Positions 16,858 to 29,665 of a DNA stretch of 64,000 nucleotides are shown piece by piece (within the stretch, counting starts at the first letter, position 1; the number at the start of each line of letters is the position of its first letter). The translations under genes and the position numbers were made by a program. The notes beneath the pieces were generated by a model, which saw nothing but the letters and a program-made list of their open reading frames with translations, made no database searches and was not told the origin of the DNA. This DNA is from Nemopilema nomurai (lineage: Eukaryota > Cnidaria > Scyphozoa > Rhizostomeae > Rhizostomatidae). The stretch lies in assembly GCA_003864495.1 (NCBI GenBank), contig ML133426.1, forward strand, positions 434,001 to 498,000. Reading direction: 5' to 3'.

Positions 16858-17108
16858 AGGATGGCCCAGTGGCTAGAGGCGCTGACTACAGGTCAAAGTG
16901 TCCGTGGTTCGAGTCCCTGGCACGACCAAACTTGCACACAAGGTGAGGAGAGTCGCTAGCTCTATGTTATTCTTGGCATAGGGAGTCGCGAGGTGTGGTA
17001 ATATCGAGAGGAAGGACCAGGACACTGCTCGTGAATGGTTAAGCTTCCATGTTTCCTTAAAACTACCTTCAGATGCTAGGTAGGAACAAACAAACAAACA
17101 AACAAACA
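16858..17108 (+). mobile_element. tRNA-derived SINE
   Basis: The left end carries both halves of an RNA polymerase III internal promoter: an A box (TGGCCCAGTGG) and, about 40 bases later, a B box (GGTTCGAGTCC). This is the spacing of a tRNA gene. A tRNA-unrelated body of about 150 bases follows, then a tail of six CAAA repeats ending near 17108. The acceptor stem does not pair, so this is not a working tRNA gene. I could not identify clear target-site duplications. SINEs of this build are moved by a partner LINE. Confidence 0.75.
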
Positions 17109-18386
17109 ACAGCTCAAGATTGACAATGCTTTTGTACAATGGCATAGACTGCTTTCCATATCTGATAATATCATAATGTGTTTGTAAGGCAAAATGGAAT
17201 CGTCTTTAAGCTTGTGCCAGAGTAAGCTTGCAAACCATACAGAAGTACCCTGCGAGTCCCAAAGGTGCCACTTCCAAACCAAAAAAGTGGATTGGTCTCC
17301 ATTTTGATCCGGCCCTTCCACTTTTTAGATGCTTCCTCGGTCCCTGCTTGTATATCTATTTTGTTTCCTTTTCTTCTTCTATTTTGCCACTAATTTACTA
17401 CAATTTATAGTTTCTACCATTATTCTAATTTGTGGTTTGAGTGGCTGTAACAAGCAATGTCCTGCCGTGTAGCAATGTCCAATTTTCAACTAGGGTATCA
17501 CCCAGGACAAAGGTGGCAATGAAATAATTGTCGGGCTAGGTTATGAAAATTGAAGTGAGCGACGCGATACCAACAGTGTCACGTAATGCTGTTTGTTCAT
17601 GCCAAACAAATCTGGAAAACGCTCATGAAAGAATTAAAACCAACTCCTTTAAGAAAACTACGACTTTTATTTGCCGGTCACGTTCGTCTCTTGGGAATTG
17701 AACCATATTGTTGTAAAGAGGAAAACTTTGGATTTGTAGTTATGTTCAGCTTTGAACGCAAACCATTCTGTTTGCATTGTGGTTGCAAGGGCCGTTAACC
17801 ATTTTGCGGTAAAGAAAAGATGTTGGTTTGCATTTATGCTTTCAACATTTTAAATAGGCCCTTCTGCCTTGCATGAAGCTTCTACTGGCCATAATGCTGG
17901 TCTTCATCCTTCTTGCCTAAATCCTAAGGGGCGTTTGAAGACTTATGTAGCTATTAAAACGTTCCTACTCTTTGGCAGCAAAAAGTAAACCGCACACTTC
18001 AGATGGATGGCTTGAAGAGGAAAGGTATGTATATCCAGCAACTGTCCTATTAATCAATAAGAAAATGGAGACTTTGACGAAACCTAACACCCAGATATAG
18101 GCCCCTGAAACACAATCTCATTGTAGCACAAGTAACTGCTGGTTGCCAGGTTAAATCCTGAAATATTCATTCGTTTGGTTTGTTTGACCCTCGCTCGCTG
18201 TATTTACATTTGCGTCATTTCTCCAGCCTCGTTATCAACCGCAAGGAAGTGCGTCATAAGCTTCCTGCTACGAAGAAACGGAACTATTCATGCGAACAAG
18301 TATCTGCGAGAAATCTCACGTTAGTGTCATTGGAAAAGTTTTGTCATCATCGTACAGGCCTACAGAAGAAGAAAAAGACTGTCACC

Positions 18387-21300
18387 ATGGCACTTCGTCA
18401 GATAACTTGGGCTGCAATTCTCCTTGCCTGTTCCATCTGCTTAGTCCTCGGGAAGCCGTTGAGATCTGATGGGTAAGTTTGTGATAAATAACGTTTCTTC
18501 GATTTACTCGCCATTTGTTAGCCATGTGAAATGAAAAAAGCCATGTGAATTTGTAAGCCGTGTTAAATTGTTGCTCGTCGTAGAGAATTAAGTGGTTTGA
18601 CAAACCTTGGATTCTATCTGCGGAGGGTTTGACCACGAAAGCCAAACAGCATTTGCATAGTATGACGATTATTTGTTGTAGCAATTTATATTATTAATAA
18701 TCCAAGATCAAACATTATGCAAAGCCGGAAGGTTTTATTCAAAATTTAAATCCCAAATTTGATTTGGTATTTGGTTTTAGATTCAGGTTCATCCCTTGAC
18801 AAGAATCAGTAAATAAAGAGTGTGGCGGAGGATTAGCCCCCTGGTACAGAGGGCACTCGATCTTAAAGTTGACCCCTTGAATCACTAAGACGGCCGCCGG
18901 AACACTTTTTCGAAAAGGCAATATAGATGCTGCGATGATTGACAAATTAGTGATTAACCAAGTAAAGACAGATCAGCAAAATCTCTATGCTCTCTGAAAC
19001 CGAACAATGCCTGTTTCTTCTCCCAATTTGCGTATTCTTTCATCCAAAGTCGCGATTCTTCACTGTATTCTCAATGGGGTTTTTGTGTTTATCCAAACAT
19101 GGCATCATATTGCAGTGGCAGTCTGGGAGGGGCAACAACAAATCCTAATGATGCCGTTGTGAAGTCGCTTTCCTGTTGCTTAAGCAGCCAATCATGGGTT
19201 GAATGGTGGCTAAGATAGCAATTTGGTACTTTGTCTGGTTTTGTTACCTCTCTAGAATTGGGGATGATTTTAGAGTAAGGGGATAGGGACTAAAGCGTCG
19301 CTTTTTTCAAGATAATGTTTATTTTGCACCGAGAGAAAACCGTGATCAATCAAGAGCCTTAAAAAAGCTTGCAAAGTGGTTGTAACCCCCACAACCCCCC
19401 CCCCCTTAGATGCGCCCCTGTACCAGATTGGAGTTGACAAGATGCTTGCGATAACCTGGATCTATGATTAGGAGCCATAAAGCAGGAGCATTTGAACCTT
19501 TGCGATCACCCACACTCAATGTCCATTTTTGTCAACCACCCTACCGTCCATCTGCTTCCTAGTCTTTGCCTCCCTCCCACTACCCTCCAAAACCAGACTT
19601 CTTCCATACACGGCTTCAGTATGTTGATGGTATTAGTCGACAAAGGTCCATTGCCAACGGCTAAACTTTCTCTCTCACCCATGTATGTCCCTGATTCCTG
19701 GAATAAAAACAAGTGACATCGATTCTTCGCTTTCCAGCCCCAATGTCTGTATGTATATGGAGAGTCGACAGGTGGAAATGAATGTTTCCTATGTCTCAAT
19801 GAAGCTCGTATCTATGAGACAAAAGTACGTCACAACATGGTGGAGCATTCGGAAGACCAAGTATAGGACTGTTTACAGGTGAGACCCTTTGTGTTTCTCT
19901 TGTTTTTAACAAAAGTGACTGCAGTACATGCTCTCGTCAATATATGATTTCCGTAACCGTTTTTATGTGGAAGAACTAAAAAGAAAGATTAAAAGGAGAT
20001 AAATACATCCAATGAGACGTTTTTAGGTGTTTTCAGGAGTTGAGGAACAACTAAACAGTTAGGGAAATCTATTGGTGTAATCTAGTTACCAAATGGTGTA
20101 TTGGTGTGAATTCGATGCTGGCCTTTCCCTTCCCAGAATGCAAAGTGAGGTGAAGTATCTAAAGAGGACGGTGTGGAAGGATTTCCCGGTTTACTACTGT
20201 TGCAGTGGCTGGATGCAGTCGGAGGGCAGTGATGAGTGCAGGAAGCGTAAGTACCTGTTCTCCGTGAGAGGAGAGCGTCGCTCTCGATTGATTACTAGCC
20301 AAGCCAGGTCAAAAGTCAGCCCTAAAACCGGGGGCAAAGTGATAGTGCTACACGTATTAACTGAATATGTCCATCATCGACCTTTCTACAGGATCCTTGC
20401 CACGGGAAAGAACCCCGTCCACATCCCCAAATGGCGTCACTGCCTTTACTGTACCCGAATAGCAAGACGACTCTGACGTAGCTTTTTTACATGACAGACC
20501 GCCGCTTGGTTTACGAAATATGATAACTATGACAATTATGACAATATGACAAAATATGACGAAATATGACAATTTATTCAAAATCAGTTTTAATAAGGCA
20601 AGGCATTAGAGTTATAGGGCCTGTTTACATAGAAGGAGGCTGGTCCGCCCATACGAGGTTTCAAACCTAGCCTCGCCTGGCTAGAAATCTCTCAAGTAAA
20701 CTTTCTCAAGCCCTTAGATTATCGGAAATTCGCCCGATCAACTAACTTAAACTGCATCACAATGAAAAGTTTTTCATTTGCACTGAGCTGAAAATCATGA
20801 GTGAAAAGTGTTGAATTTATGGAATGAATTTAATTGCATTTTAGCAATTTGTGCTGTGGACTGCATGAATAATGGAAGATGCATTGCTCCGGATCAGTGT
20901 AAATGCCTGCCCGGCTTTGAGGGGGAATTTTGTCAGAACGGTGAGTAGACATTCTGAAGTATTCAGTAGCAATCAATATCCATATTCTTCTCGACTTCTA
21001 TTCATATGAGAAATAAATAGTTTTCATATTCAAGTAGTGATTCATTCCCGTTCATCTTACCACTCTACAATGACTTCAAAAAGCTGTGCAGCCCTAATTA
21101 CTATTCTTCGACCTGCATTCATCAACCATGAACAGTTTTGTTTGAAAACGAAATGAAGTTTTTAAGCCCAAACTTTCCCCTAGATTGACTGCAAGCTAAC
21201 ATTGTTTTTTGGCAGGGAGGGGGGGTTGTAACAGCTATTGGTGCATCAAATGAGCAAATAGCGCGAGCTTTGGGCAGCGGGGCTAATATTGAAAGGGGAA

Positions 21301-24300
21301 TGACAAATTAGGGTGGTCATTAGGTTTTTTTGCGGACTTTGACCAAATATTCTTTTTCACAGCCAACCAGCATGGTATCTCGTTTTCCTTTGAAATTACC
21401 TGCACTTCTTTCCTGTGTGTGGAGCCCAATTCTACCCATTAATGGATTTTATACTTCAAATTGGGTTAAGGCCGCGAGCTTGAACGGTTCCCTATTGATG
21501 CTGGGCGCCAAATACGATCCAGGTGCTCGGTAGTCATAGACCTTCCACCTCCTGGTTCTATCGCACCTGGGCACGAGCAATAACTTGAATCCAATCGAGC
21601 CCTTTTGAATGTAAAGATATGACTGAACAGTTATCTCAAGAATACGCAGCAAAGAAATTGGAATTTTAATTTATGGTAAGATCGACAGGATGGCACATTA
21701 TACGGCACATATATAGCCTTTGTTTGGGTTGCATATTCATTTCCCAAGCCCAGAAACTATTACGAGCCATTTCTCCTTTCTCCTATGCCATTTGATCTCA
21801 AAAAGGTAGCAAACAACCTCTATGCTTATCAACTTTGCGATCAAGTCTCATATTTAACAATATCTTGTCATAGATGTAAACGAATGCAGCTATGAGACTA
21901 CGAACAACTGCGAACAAGTCTGTGAAAATACTCTGGGAGGTTATCGCTGTCTGTGCAAGCGAGGTTTTACTCCACACCCAGAGCAAGGAAACAAGTGCAT
22001 CGGTAGGCGCTTTTAATCGCTCCTAATGAATGATTACTAGAATAAAAAGCAACTTAATTGTGTGCCAGGGCAGAAATGCGTGTGACCTGAAAAAGAATAA
22101 TGTTGGGTAAAAGAGCTGTGAAGGTTTAAAAATTGGAATAAGTACACAGATGACTGTTAGATATGTGGAATTTCAATGCAGTTTTATAGAAGAAAAACAT
22201 TTTGAAACATATTTGGTTTACCATATTCAGAGTCATCTGGCTAAGAACCATGATAAAGTTTTGCTCAAATTGGTATTACGCACCAGATCCCTGTTTATTA
22301 GACATGTCAAGTCATCAGCCTAATTTGAATATCGTACAACGTAACCAAAGCTTTATTTTGAAAGCTTCCTTCAAAGAATTCCCGTGCCGTTCTTTGGAAT
22401 CAAAACGGAATCTGTATCGTCCATATAGGCAATGTCATATTCGGTCAATGCTACAGAGCAGAGACGTGAACGTCGCAGGCCGCAGGGAAGGCAATCTGAT
22501 CCAGACGCTATGATGTCAGTTTGCTAACGGTAGATTTCTTTCCACAGACGTCAACGAATGTTCACGCGATCCATGCACATGCGCAGATAAGAGCGATGAC
22601 AACTGCAATGCTACTTGTTTAAACACTGACGGCAGCTACCAATGCCGTTGCAGCAAAGGCTACGCTTTGAAGTATGACACGTGTCACGGTTCGTACATAC
22701 CACATTTATCCAATGATATCGCATTTACACAGGAGCTAATTATTCTCTCGTTTTTGACTGTTTATCGGTTCTTTTCCACGCCCTGTTTTCTTGGCGTATC
22801 AAAGAACTTATCCTTAGTTCTACGTTGACTTTTATACGTTAACAATTGTCACTTCAAAAAGGACCTGTAATATGTAATGGAAAATGTGAGGTGTCATAAT
22901 AACACTTCTCTCATCGACAATGCCTTGATGGCTTTATTGACCAATCGGCTTGTTTGTCTCCCCATGTCTTTCAAGAGGAGTAGCTCTTATTCATCCGACA
23001 TTAGTTCAATGTTTCTATAAACATCAAAATTGCTTCTTAGGATGTACTAGGGTTTTTCCAGATTAGTCAAAAGCTTAATTTGAAATATCATGTGTGACAG
23101 CGACAGTTCCTAGTCATAATTGCATCGTTCATTGATCAACAATATTATCAGCAAGGGCAAGTTACAACAGTCACTTGCTCAAAACCAGAATCAAGGTCAA
23201 GAATGCTCCTCAGGTTCCTTTCACAGAAGTCTTTTGGTGAAGCTTTGTTGTATGCCTGAACTCTCATGGGCCTTGGGAGTCTTGACTGTGATTGATTGGC
23301 ATACCTTTTCGCTAGATATCAACGAGTGCATAGATGGCGTTTGCGACCACAAGTGTATCAACAGGCCTGGAGGCTACGATTGCACGTGCTTCGATGGCTT
23401 TGAGCTGAACGCCACCTCTGACCGCTGCGAAGGTGAGTCGGCCATTGTCGGTCAAATGTACGTCCTCTGGTTGGCAATTTCCTCGTCCACGTGAGTTACC
23501 AGTGTGTTTATTCTCGCTGAAGAACCTTGCCGAAGATATGCTGAAGGTATGACACACGCAGTTGTATGTCACACGCAGTTAAAACTGCATATATATCATC
23601 ACATGTAACGCCACTGAAACGTTGTGAAATCTGGGACAGGTCCTTTTTCGAAAAGTTCTTCTTGACACGTGTGGTTTTGTAATAAAATGAAGGAAAAATA
23701 CTTTTAATGCAGAAATACTAAAGCTGGCTACCAGTTTTTATGAAAGTAGATTTTGCTACATCACTTCTCACCTAAAAATGTCAACAGCGTGTCAACATAT
23801 CCTCTGACCAATACTGCATTTTATTTGGAGACTAATTTTGATAATTCCATTTCAGATATTGACGAATGCAAAGTTGAGAACGGTGGATGCAATCACAAGT
23901 GTCATAATGTTGATGGAGGCTATGTCTGCAGCTGCAACAGTAGCTATTACCTCAGCGCTGACCGAAAAACATGCAAAGGTAGGACCACCCAATACATCAA
24001 ATGGGCTTGCATCAACTAGGCAAGTTTAACTGGTATGCAATGAAGGGGAGGGGAAGTGGCATGGGGTGGACCAACCCAGCCGAAATGGCTGCCAACCCTT
24101 TAGAGCTGAGACAGCCTTTAGGCCTGCCCTTCCAGACTTAGTGACGGAATTGTCTGCTGAGATTTTTTAGTTCCTCCCGTGAAGCAACAACATCAACAAC
24201 CCTACTTTTCCTTTTGAAGTGACATGACTTTGATTTCATAAATCAGCACAGCATCATAATTTTGGGAATGCTTTGGTAATACTCCTGTGGGAGTTTGGTT

Positions 24301-24782
24301 TTAACCTGGGTTTCCACGACAAGTAGTTAAAGGTTTGGCAATAAATAAACAAAAAGAGTATTCCCCCGGGAAAAGCGAGCATTTATTGTGACAGCACCTT
24401 TGATAACAATGAAGTATTTTATTGCAAAAGACTAAGGGTCATTTTTTCTGCTCTCGCAGTAATACAGCAACACATTAAAGAATCGTTGGTTTGTGCGGAT
24501 CAACCAGACAATTTTGCATACATCTCCTGCGACTGGCCGACAAAAATAAAGGTATTGTCCGCCTTCTACGGGCGCATGGACTCTGACGTGTGTATGTACA
24601 AAAATTTCACCTCTGCGAAGGCTTGTTCGTATGATGGTATAACTCAACCGATTGCTATGAATTGCGATGGAAAAGCGAGCTGCTTCCTTGGCGCTGCGAA
24701 GCAGGATTTCCCAAATATGCAAGACCCGTGTCCGAACATCAGCAAATATCTGAAAGTTGTCGTAGAATGCCAGTTCACCTGA
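18387..24782 (+). CDS. secreted EMI-EGF-SUEL lectin protein
   Basis: A nine-exon gene for a 421-aa secreted modular protein. Exons: 18387-18472, 19738-19878, 20137-20246, 20845-20940, 21874-22002, 22548-22688, 23316-23432, 23856-23978 and 24460-24782. All junction phases agree and the CDS is 1266 nt. The start sits in an ideal Kozak context (ACCATGG) and opens a signal peptide (about residues 1-23). Exons 2-3 encode an EMI domain (YRTVYR, then VYYCCSGWMQSEGSDEC). Exon 4 is an EGF repeat that follows EMI as in MEGF/EGFL proteins. Exons 5-8 each encode one cbEGF-type module starting D(I/V)(N/D)EC, all phase 1-1. Exon 9 (about residues 315-421) is a SUEL/galactose-binding lectin domain with the YGR and DPCPN...KYL motifs of rhamnose-binding lectins. 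Known roles of the parts point to extracellular matrix or carbohydrate recognition; the combined function is unknown. Confidence 0.91.
20516..20573. repeat. imperfect short tandem repeat (ATGACAAT-like)
   Basis: A run of imperfect 8-11-base units built on TATGACAA, lying in intron 3 of the EMI/lectin gene. It looks like ordinary intronic satellite DNA. Confidence 0.6.
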
Positions 24783-25005
24783 ACCGAGGTAGAAGCGGAC
24801 AATGGAGTGCCATTCTGCGCAATTCGATTTGAATTCTTTGTGAATGTAAAAGCTAGCTTAGTGTTGACGATGCCCTGTGATTTTTGAAATTCTGAGCTTT
24901 GTGGATAATTGGATGAATTCCTTAATGAAAGGTTTTCCTTTTCAACAAGCAAACCAGGGTATTTTGGTTTCACTGGTTGATATAATTTGGGCTTTCGGAA
25001 CGAAA

Positions 25006-25011
25006 AATAAA
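25006..25011 (+). terminator. candidate poly(A) signal AATAAA for the EMI/lectin gene
   Basis: AATAAA about 225 bases after the stop codon; a second copy lies at 25203-25208. Either would give a short 3' UTR ending before the convergent oxidase gene. Confidence 0.45.
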
Positions 25012-25757
25012 TTTGTAGGCAACTTATTGCAGTGAGTGCTGTAAAAAGCAGATAAAAAGTTGAAATTCACGTTTCAGTAAATTCGCTTTTTGTTTGAAGT
25101 ATGAGTAAGAAAGCTCGTCGTAGTTTGAGGTTTGCTGGCAAATTATAAAGATAAATAGGCTTTATAATGCTTTTATTGACACAGAAAAGTGTTACTTTGA
25201 GAAATAAACAGAAGATGATATGAATCTGAGAATCAAACACAAGAGAAGCGTCTATTATGATAAGCAGATTAATATTTTTGTTTACTACTTTAGTTTTCTT
25301 AAAACCCTCTACTCAGTCCGAATCTCTTCTTTCCTGTATTATCATGATTCAAAGCAATGCGACTACATTAGCGTTCTATTCAAAAAAAATTATTTCGAAG
25401 AAAACTGCCTAAAAAACTTTAGATAACACAAAACACTTGAAATATTGTACTAAATTCATCTTCAATTTAATTCGATAATATGACCATATAAAAAATTTTC
25501 AAATCGTTGACAATTTCTGGCGTATGAAAAGCCAAGCGGAATGGACATTAATCGTTTCTGGTGGAATGCTAAAAATCCTGTCAAAGCTTACATTGACAGT
25601 GTCTTCGTAGATGAGTCTTTTTAATGTTTGATACTTGCCGGCAACCTAAACGAAAAATAAAATATTCAACAAAAACTGCCAAAAGTGATTCGTCATTCTT
25701 TAGCAATTTAACAGCAGTCATTTTCATTCATACAACAAACAGCAAGGGATGCAAGCT

Positions 25758-28700
25758 CTACGCACCTGTGTTGGCCATTATGAGTCGCAGTTCGTCGCTC
25801 ATCGTCTCAAATACGTCAGTTACACCACGTGATCCCTTAAGAAAGATTAAAAATTTACTGATAAACTTCTGCTTTTTCTTATCTAGTTATTTCAAACAGT
25901 TTCCATTTCTACCAAAGATTTCAAACTCCCGAGAGAAAAATTGTAGACAAGCGTGTATTGAATTGTCCAGCAAATAAAAACTGAAGCAAGCCACTACTGG
26001 CCTGGAGTAAAGACTCTATTGTTCAAGCTCCCTTGATTAGCATCTTAATTGTTCAAAAACAAACTAGAAAATACAAAGCAGCAACTTTCTTGCAGAATAG
26101 GGCAGTCCTTTTATAAAATGTTGCACTTCATCGATATATAAATTGATGATCCACAAGATGCAGATCAGTTTAGAGATGGTCGAAAATGGTCAACAAGTGT
26201 CGTACCTTGTGCGCTAAGCCCCAGATGACGGGCCTGCCTACAAACACGGCTCTTGCCCCAAGGGCCAGTGCCTTGAAGACGTCTGCCCCACTCCTGAAGC
26301 CGCCATCAATGTACACTTCGACATTACCCTGAACAGCGTCAACGATACCGGGCAGAACTTCCAGCTGCATCGAAACAAGATGAAGTGCATTTTAAGAAAG
26401 ATGAAGCGGGCTAAAAAGGGCCAAGGGCTGATCGACATTCTATGTGGGCTTAATTACAAAAATATTGGAAAGTGAAGGGGAAAGTATTGCAGAAGAGCCA
26501 CGCAAAATAACTGAAGCAGACTGAATTTCTTCCTCTTTAGGCAGTAATAAACAAGGATATTCTGAATCTATAGTTGACCTTGAGCCTCTCTCTGCGTCGC
26601 CTGGTATATTTGAAAACTCGTATATAGAGGTTATGGGTATCATTCAATTTTACCAGTGGAAGAAGTTCGACACATTTTGATCCCTTGCAAGATATGGACA
26701 TGAAAATAAACTATGCATAGCCCCCTATTATGTTTTCGATACTTGTTTATAAGGCGTGCGTGTGCAAATCTCTATGGATGTGATGGTAATTAAACTTAGT
26801 CCGCGCCCATTTAATTTCAGGAAATAATTTAGTTAACAAAAGTTGTCATTTGAGCACGTGACTCAGGTAGTATGATGTGTGTTTGTCGCTTGCTTTCATT
26901 TTTGGGTTCAAACAATCGAATTACGAATTGATGAATTATTGAATTGGGTTGTTATACTTGCTGATGAGTTGAGTTGATTCAGATGATGATTATTTGATTA
27001 GCACAACTGAGTTGCAAAGTTCAATTTCGACTTACCGTGCCTGGGACGACGTCAAGGTTCCGTCCCCCCTTATTTGAAATCATGATTCCTTGCACACCAG
27101 CCTTCATTGCCCTAATTGCATCCTCTGTTGACATAATGCCCTTGAGAACAACAGGGAGTTTGGTAATGGACTTTAACCATTCTATGTCTTGTAAGCGTAT
27201 ATATGGGTTTATAAGAGTACAAATTTGACTAGTAAGGCTCTCAAGAGTCCCCCCAGACTCCTGTTTAAAATTAGCTACTACAATGCCTTCCGGCAACTCG
27301 TAAGAAGCCTCGGACTCAGCTGATTTGAAGATCGGGATCGTATCAATCGTCAAAACCAGAGCCTTGTAGCCAGCAGCCTCAGCTCGTTGAACGAAGTCGT
27401 AAGTTAGGCTGCGGTCCTTGAAGATGTACATTTGGCACCATCGCAGGCTTTCTGGGCAGACGGCGCCTACTTCTTCGTAAGAGCACGTTGCAAATGCGCT
27501 CACGGTCATGCACGTTTTGGCGGCAAAGCAGCCTGCGGGACACGGTAAAAACAGTTGCAGTAAATGAAATACTAGAAGCACCAGGAGGGGTGAGGCAAAA
27601 GGGGGTAACGTGCAATATGGTTCTATAATAGTCCTTAAATTCTTTTACAAAAACTGCAAAAGTCGTAGAGTGGCATTAAAAAATAGATTTTTTCTCGATG
27701 ATGTCATATGTTACGCAGTGAAATACTATTTTCAAGGTATGAAGGGGTGTAGGGGTGAGATTATGGCGATTATGAAGGAGCATAAAATAAATATTCAAGC
27801 AATCGGTTTCAGGAATTTCCTCCCCTCGAGTTTTTATAGTTTCTTGTTTTTGTGCAAAAATGGTGCCGCAGGATGTCTTAAACATAATTAGACAAGTTGA
27901 ATAGCTAACCTAGTTTTACACATAAATTTCTGTCGTTCCTATTTAAAAAACTGATCCATACTTTTGGACGACCTTTCTCTCCAACTATAGCAATCTGCTA
28001 CGTCTCTTAATGGGGGTGTTATTCAATAAAAGAAAGTTTAGTTCTTCTTTTATATCAGACCATACCTTGAACAGTGGCCAATTCGCCGTCTGGATGAGCA
28101 AGTTTGTGCAACCCTGTTGGACTGGCACAGATTGGAGTGGAAATTGTGCTACCTAATATTGTTGTTGCGGTGTCCACCTCGTAGCAATTCACTTCTTGTA
28201 AGTAGCATGGGACAATTTTCCATCTAGAGATGATGAATTAACACAGAGTCAAAAAAGACAAAATGTCTTATGGAATAACTACCCCTGTTGCGTCATGCCC
28301 CCACTCCACTATGTCTGGAAAACAACCAGAATGTTGGTCATGCATTGGGTACCCTGGGTACCAGACCCACTATGTATCCAAGGTGGCTCGTCATTCAAGT
28401 GGCTTCCTTAAAAGGTTAGGACATTGAAAATCGACAGTTCTCAGGTTCTGTAAATTATCATTTAAAGTTGTATATCTTTAATTCACTTCCTACTTCCAAA
28501 ATAGCGATTTGAAAGTTCGTTGAAAGTTCAATTGTTTTTTACTATGCTATGGCGATCGTTGTTTCACCATCCCAGTCGGCATCTTGCCGCGCGCAGTAGG
28601 CGTAGGCGTGAGTTGTGTGAGACGCGTGTGTCCCCCGTCTTTGCACGGAAGACACGGAAAACATGGCCCCCATTGTTTCAGACCGAGAAAAAGAACGCTG

Positions 28701-29257
28701 CCAGAATCGGACAATAATACGTTGGGGCAGCCATAAAGTGTAAACTCGAGGTCTCTTTATCACAAGTAACTTGTTCCTGCAAGATTTAAAGCAACAGGGG
28801 AAGGATATCTTGTAACGAAATTTCGCAAATTACAAATCACAAATAAACAATATAACAACGACAAATCAGGAAATCAGATGTCGCCATTGTCGCAGGCAAA
28901 TTGTAGTCCGGTTCAAACCAAAGAATTTAAACGACAGAAAAGTAATCAGATATATTAATTAAAATTTTCCAGCATTAGAAGCCTTTCAGCGCGGGTCTTT
29001 CCACAGCTGTTCACCTAACAAGCCTCCCATATCAACGGCACTGGTTTTTACAGGTATTTTGTTGGGTCGTATTTGCAGGTCTTAAAAGTCCAGATTGAAA
29101 GTTGATTTGGTAAAAATGGTTACCTTTGAAAAGCGACTTCGTTTTCCTGAAGTGTAATGTTTTGCCCACGTCCGTTTGCGTAATAATCAAACGATTTCTG
29201 TGGAAGATTTTGCTTGGAATATTGCTTTAGTCCTTCGAGGAAGGGTCTGCTTGCCAT
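25758..29257 (-). CDS. 2-hydroxyacid oxidase homologue lacking the catalytic His
   Basis: A member of the FMN-dependent alpha-hydroxyacid oxidase family (glycolate oxidase/HAO1-HAO2), a TIM-barrel flavoenzyme normally found in peroxisomes. Five minus-strand exons: 29257-29124, 28223-28066, 27532-27036, 26364-26206 and 25835-25758. They join in phase to 1026 nt (341 aa) with no internal stop. Family features: YYANGRG near the N-terminus (Tyr25, equivalent to spinach Tyr24), QMY (Tyr133), LKGI (Lys228), [19 protein letters not shown] and [11 protein letters not shown]. Departures: the catalytic-base motif SNHGxRxLD reads SNKGGRNLD, so Lys252 replaces His, although the Arg (255) stays. The usual Trp of the SWAT motif is Phe111. 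The loop after DT lacks the LGxR substrate Arg. The protein stops at MANTGA, about 25-30 residues short of the family end, so no SKL-type targeting signal is seen. It binds FMN plausibly but is probably not a normal oxidase. An expressed pseudoenzyme or a young pseudogene both fit. Confidence 0.92.
28352..28373 (+). repeat. dispersed 22-base motif, copy 1
   Basis: Begins CCCTGGGTACCAGAC and is repeated with one mismatch at 44460-44481. In this copy the sequence just upstream is also a GGTACC repeat, giving a small palindrome. It is probably the end of a dispersed element; the remaining flanks of the two copies do not match by eye. Confidence 0.4.
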
Positions 29258-29665
29258 TTTCGCTTGCTTTGATATGTGCTCCTATAGCAGCGACTGTCCA
29301 AGATTTTTATCTTGAAAGATCCCGCAAGACGCAGACCAACACACTGGGAGAAAACGCAGTCCCAGCAGCTATATGCGCCGTTTGAGGAAAATTAATTTTT
29401 TAACACCTATCATTCTGCATTGTTCCCATAGATCTGTTCAGGGGGGTTGTGAGGAATTACCGATTGTAATTTTTTTCCTCACGGAAGAAGGGGCAGACAG
29501 AGGTTTTTCCCCTACGATATTTCGTCTTGCCCTGCAAAAAGTTTAAAACAGGTTGAAAAAGGCCTTCCGGCGTTGATGCAAATTGGTCTTTTTACAAAGA
29601 TTGCAAATGAATTGCATCATTTTCGATTCAGGGCTGGAGTGTGGAGTGTACTCATTTAAACGTTA

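Larger units (their letters stand above)
15954..18386. other. intergenic with SINE, otherwise no gene seen
   Basis: Between LCLAT1 and the EMI/lectin gene. It contains the LCLAT1 3' UTR, the SINE described separately and the 5' flank of the next gene. No other coding or RNA gene is supported; ORFs at 16625-17321 on the minus strand are the reverse of the SINE and its flank. Confidence 0.5.

Noticed and set aside
16858..16930. Functional tRNA gene
   Set aside because: A and B boxes are present but the acceptor arm does not pair and the unit continues into a SINE body and CAAA tail.
20625..20710. Possible MITE starting GGGCCTGTTTACAT
   Set aside because: I could not find a matching inverted end or a target-site duplication nearby.
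28542..28763. CpG-rich ORF near the oxidase gene
   Set aside because: Open in both strands, no domain and no splice signals tied to the neighbouring exons.
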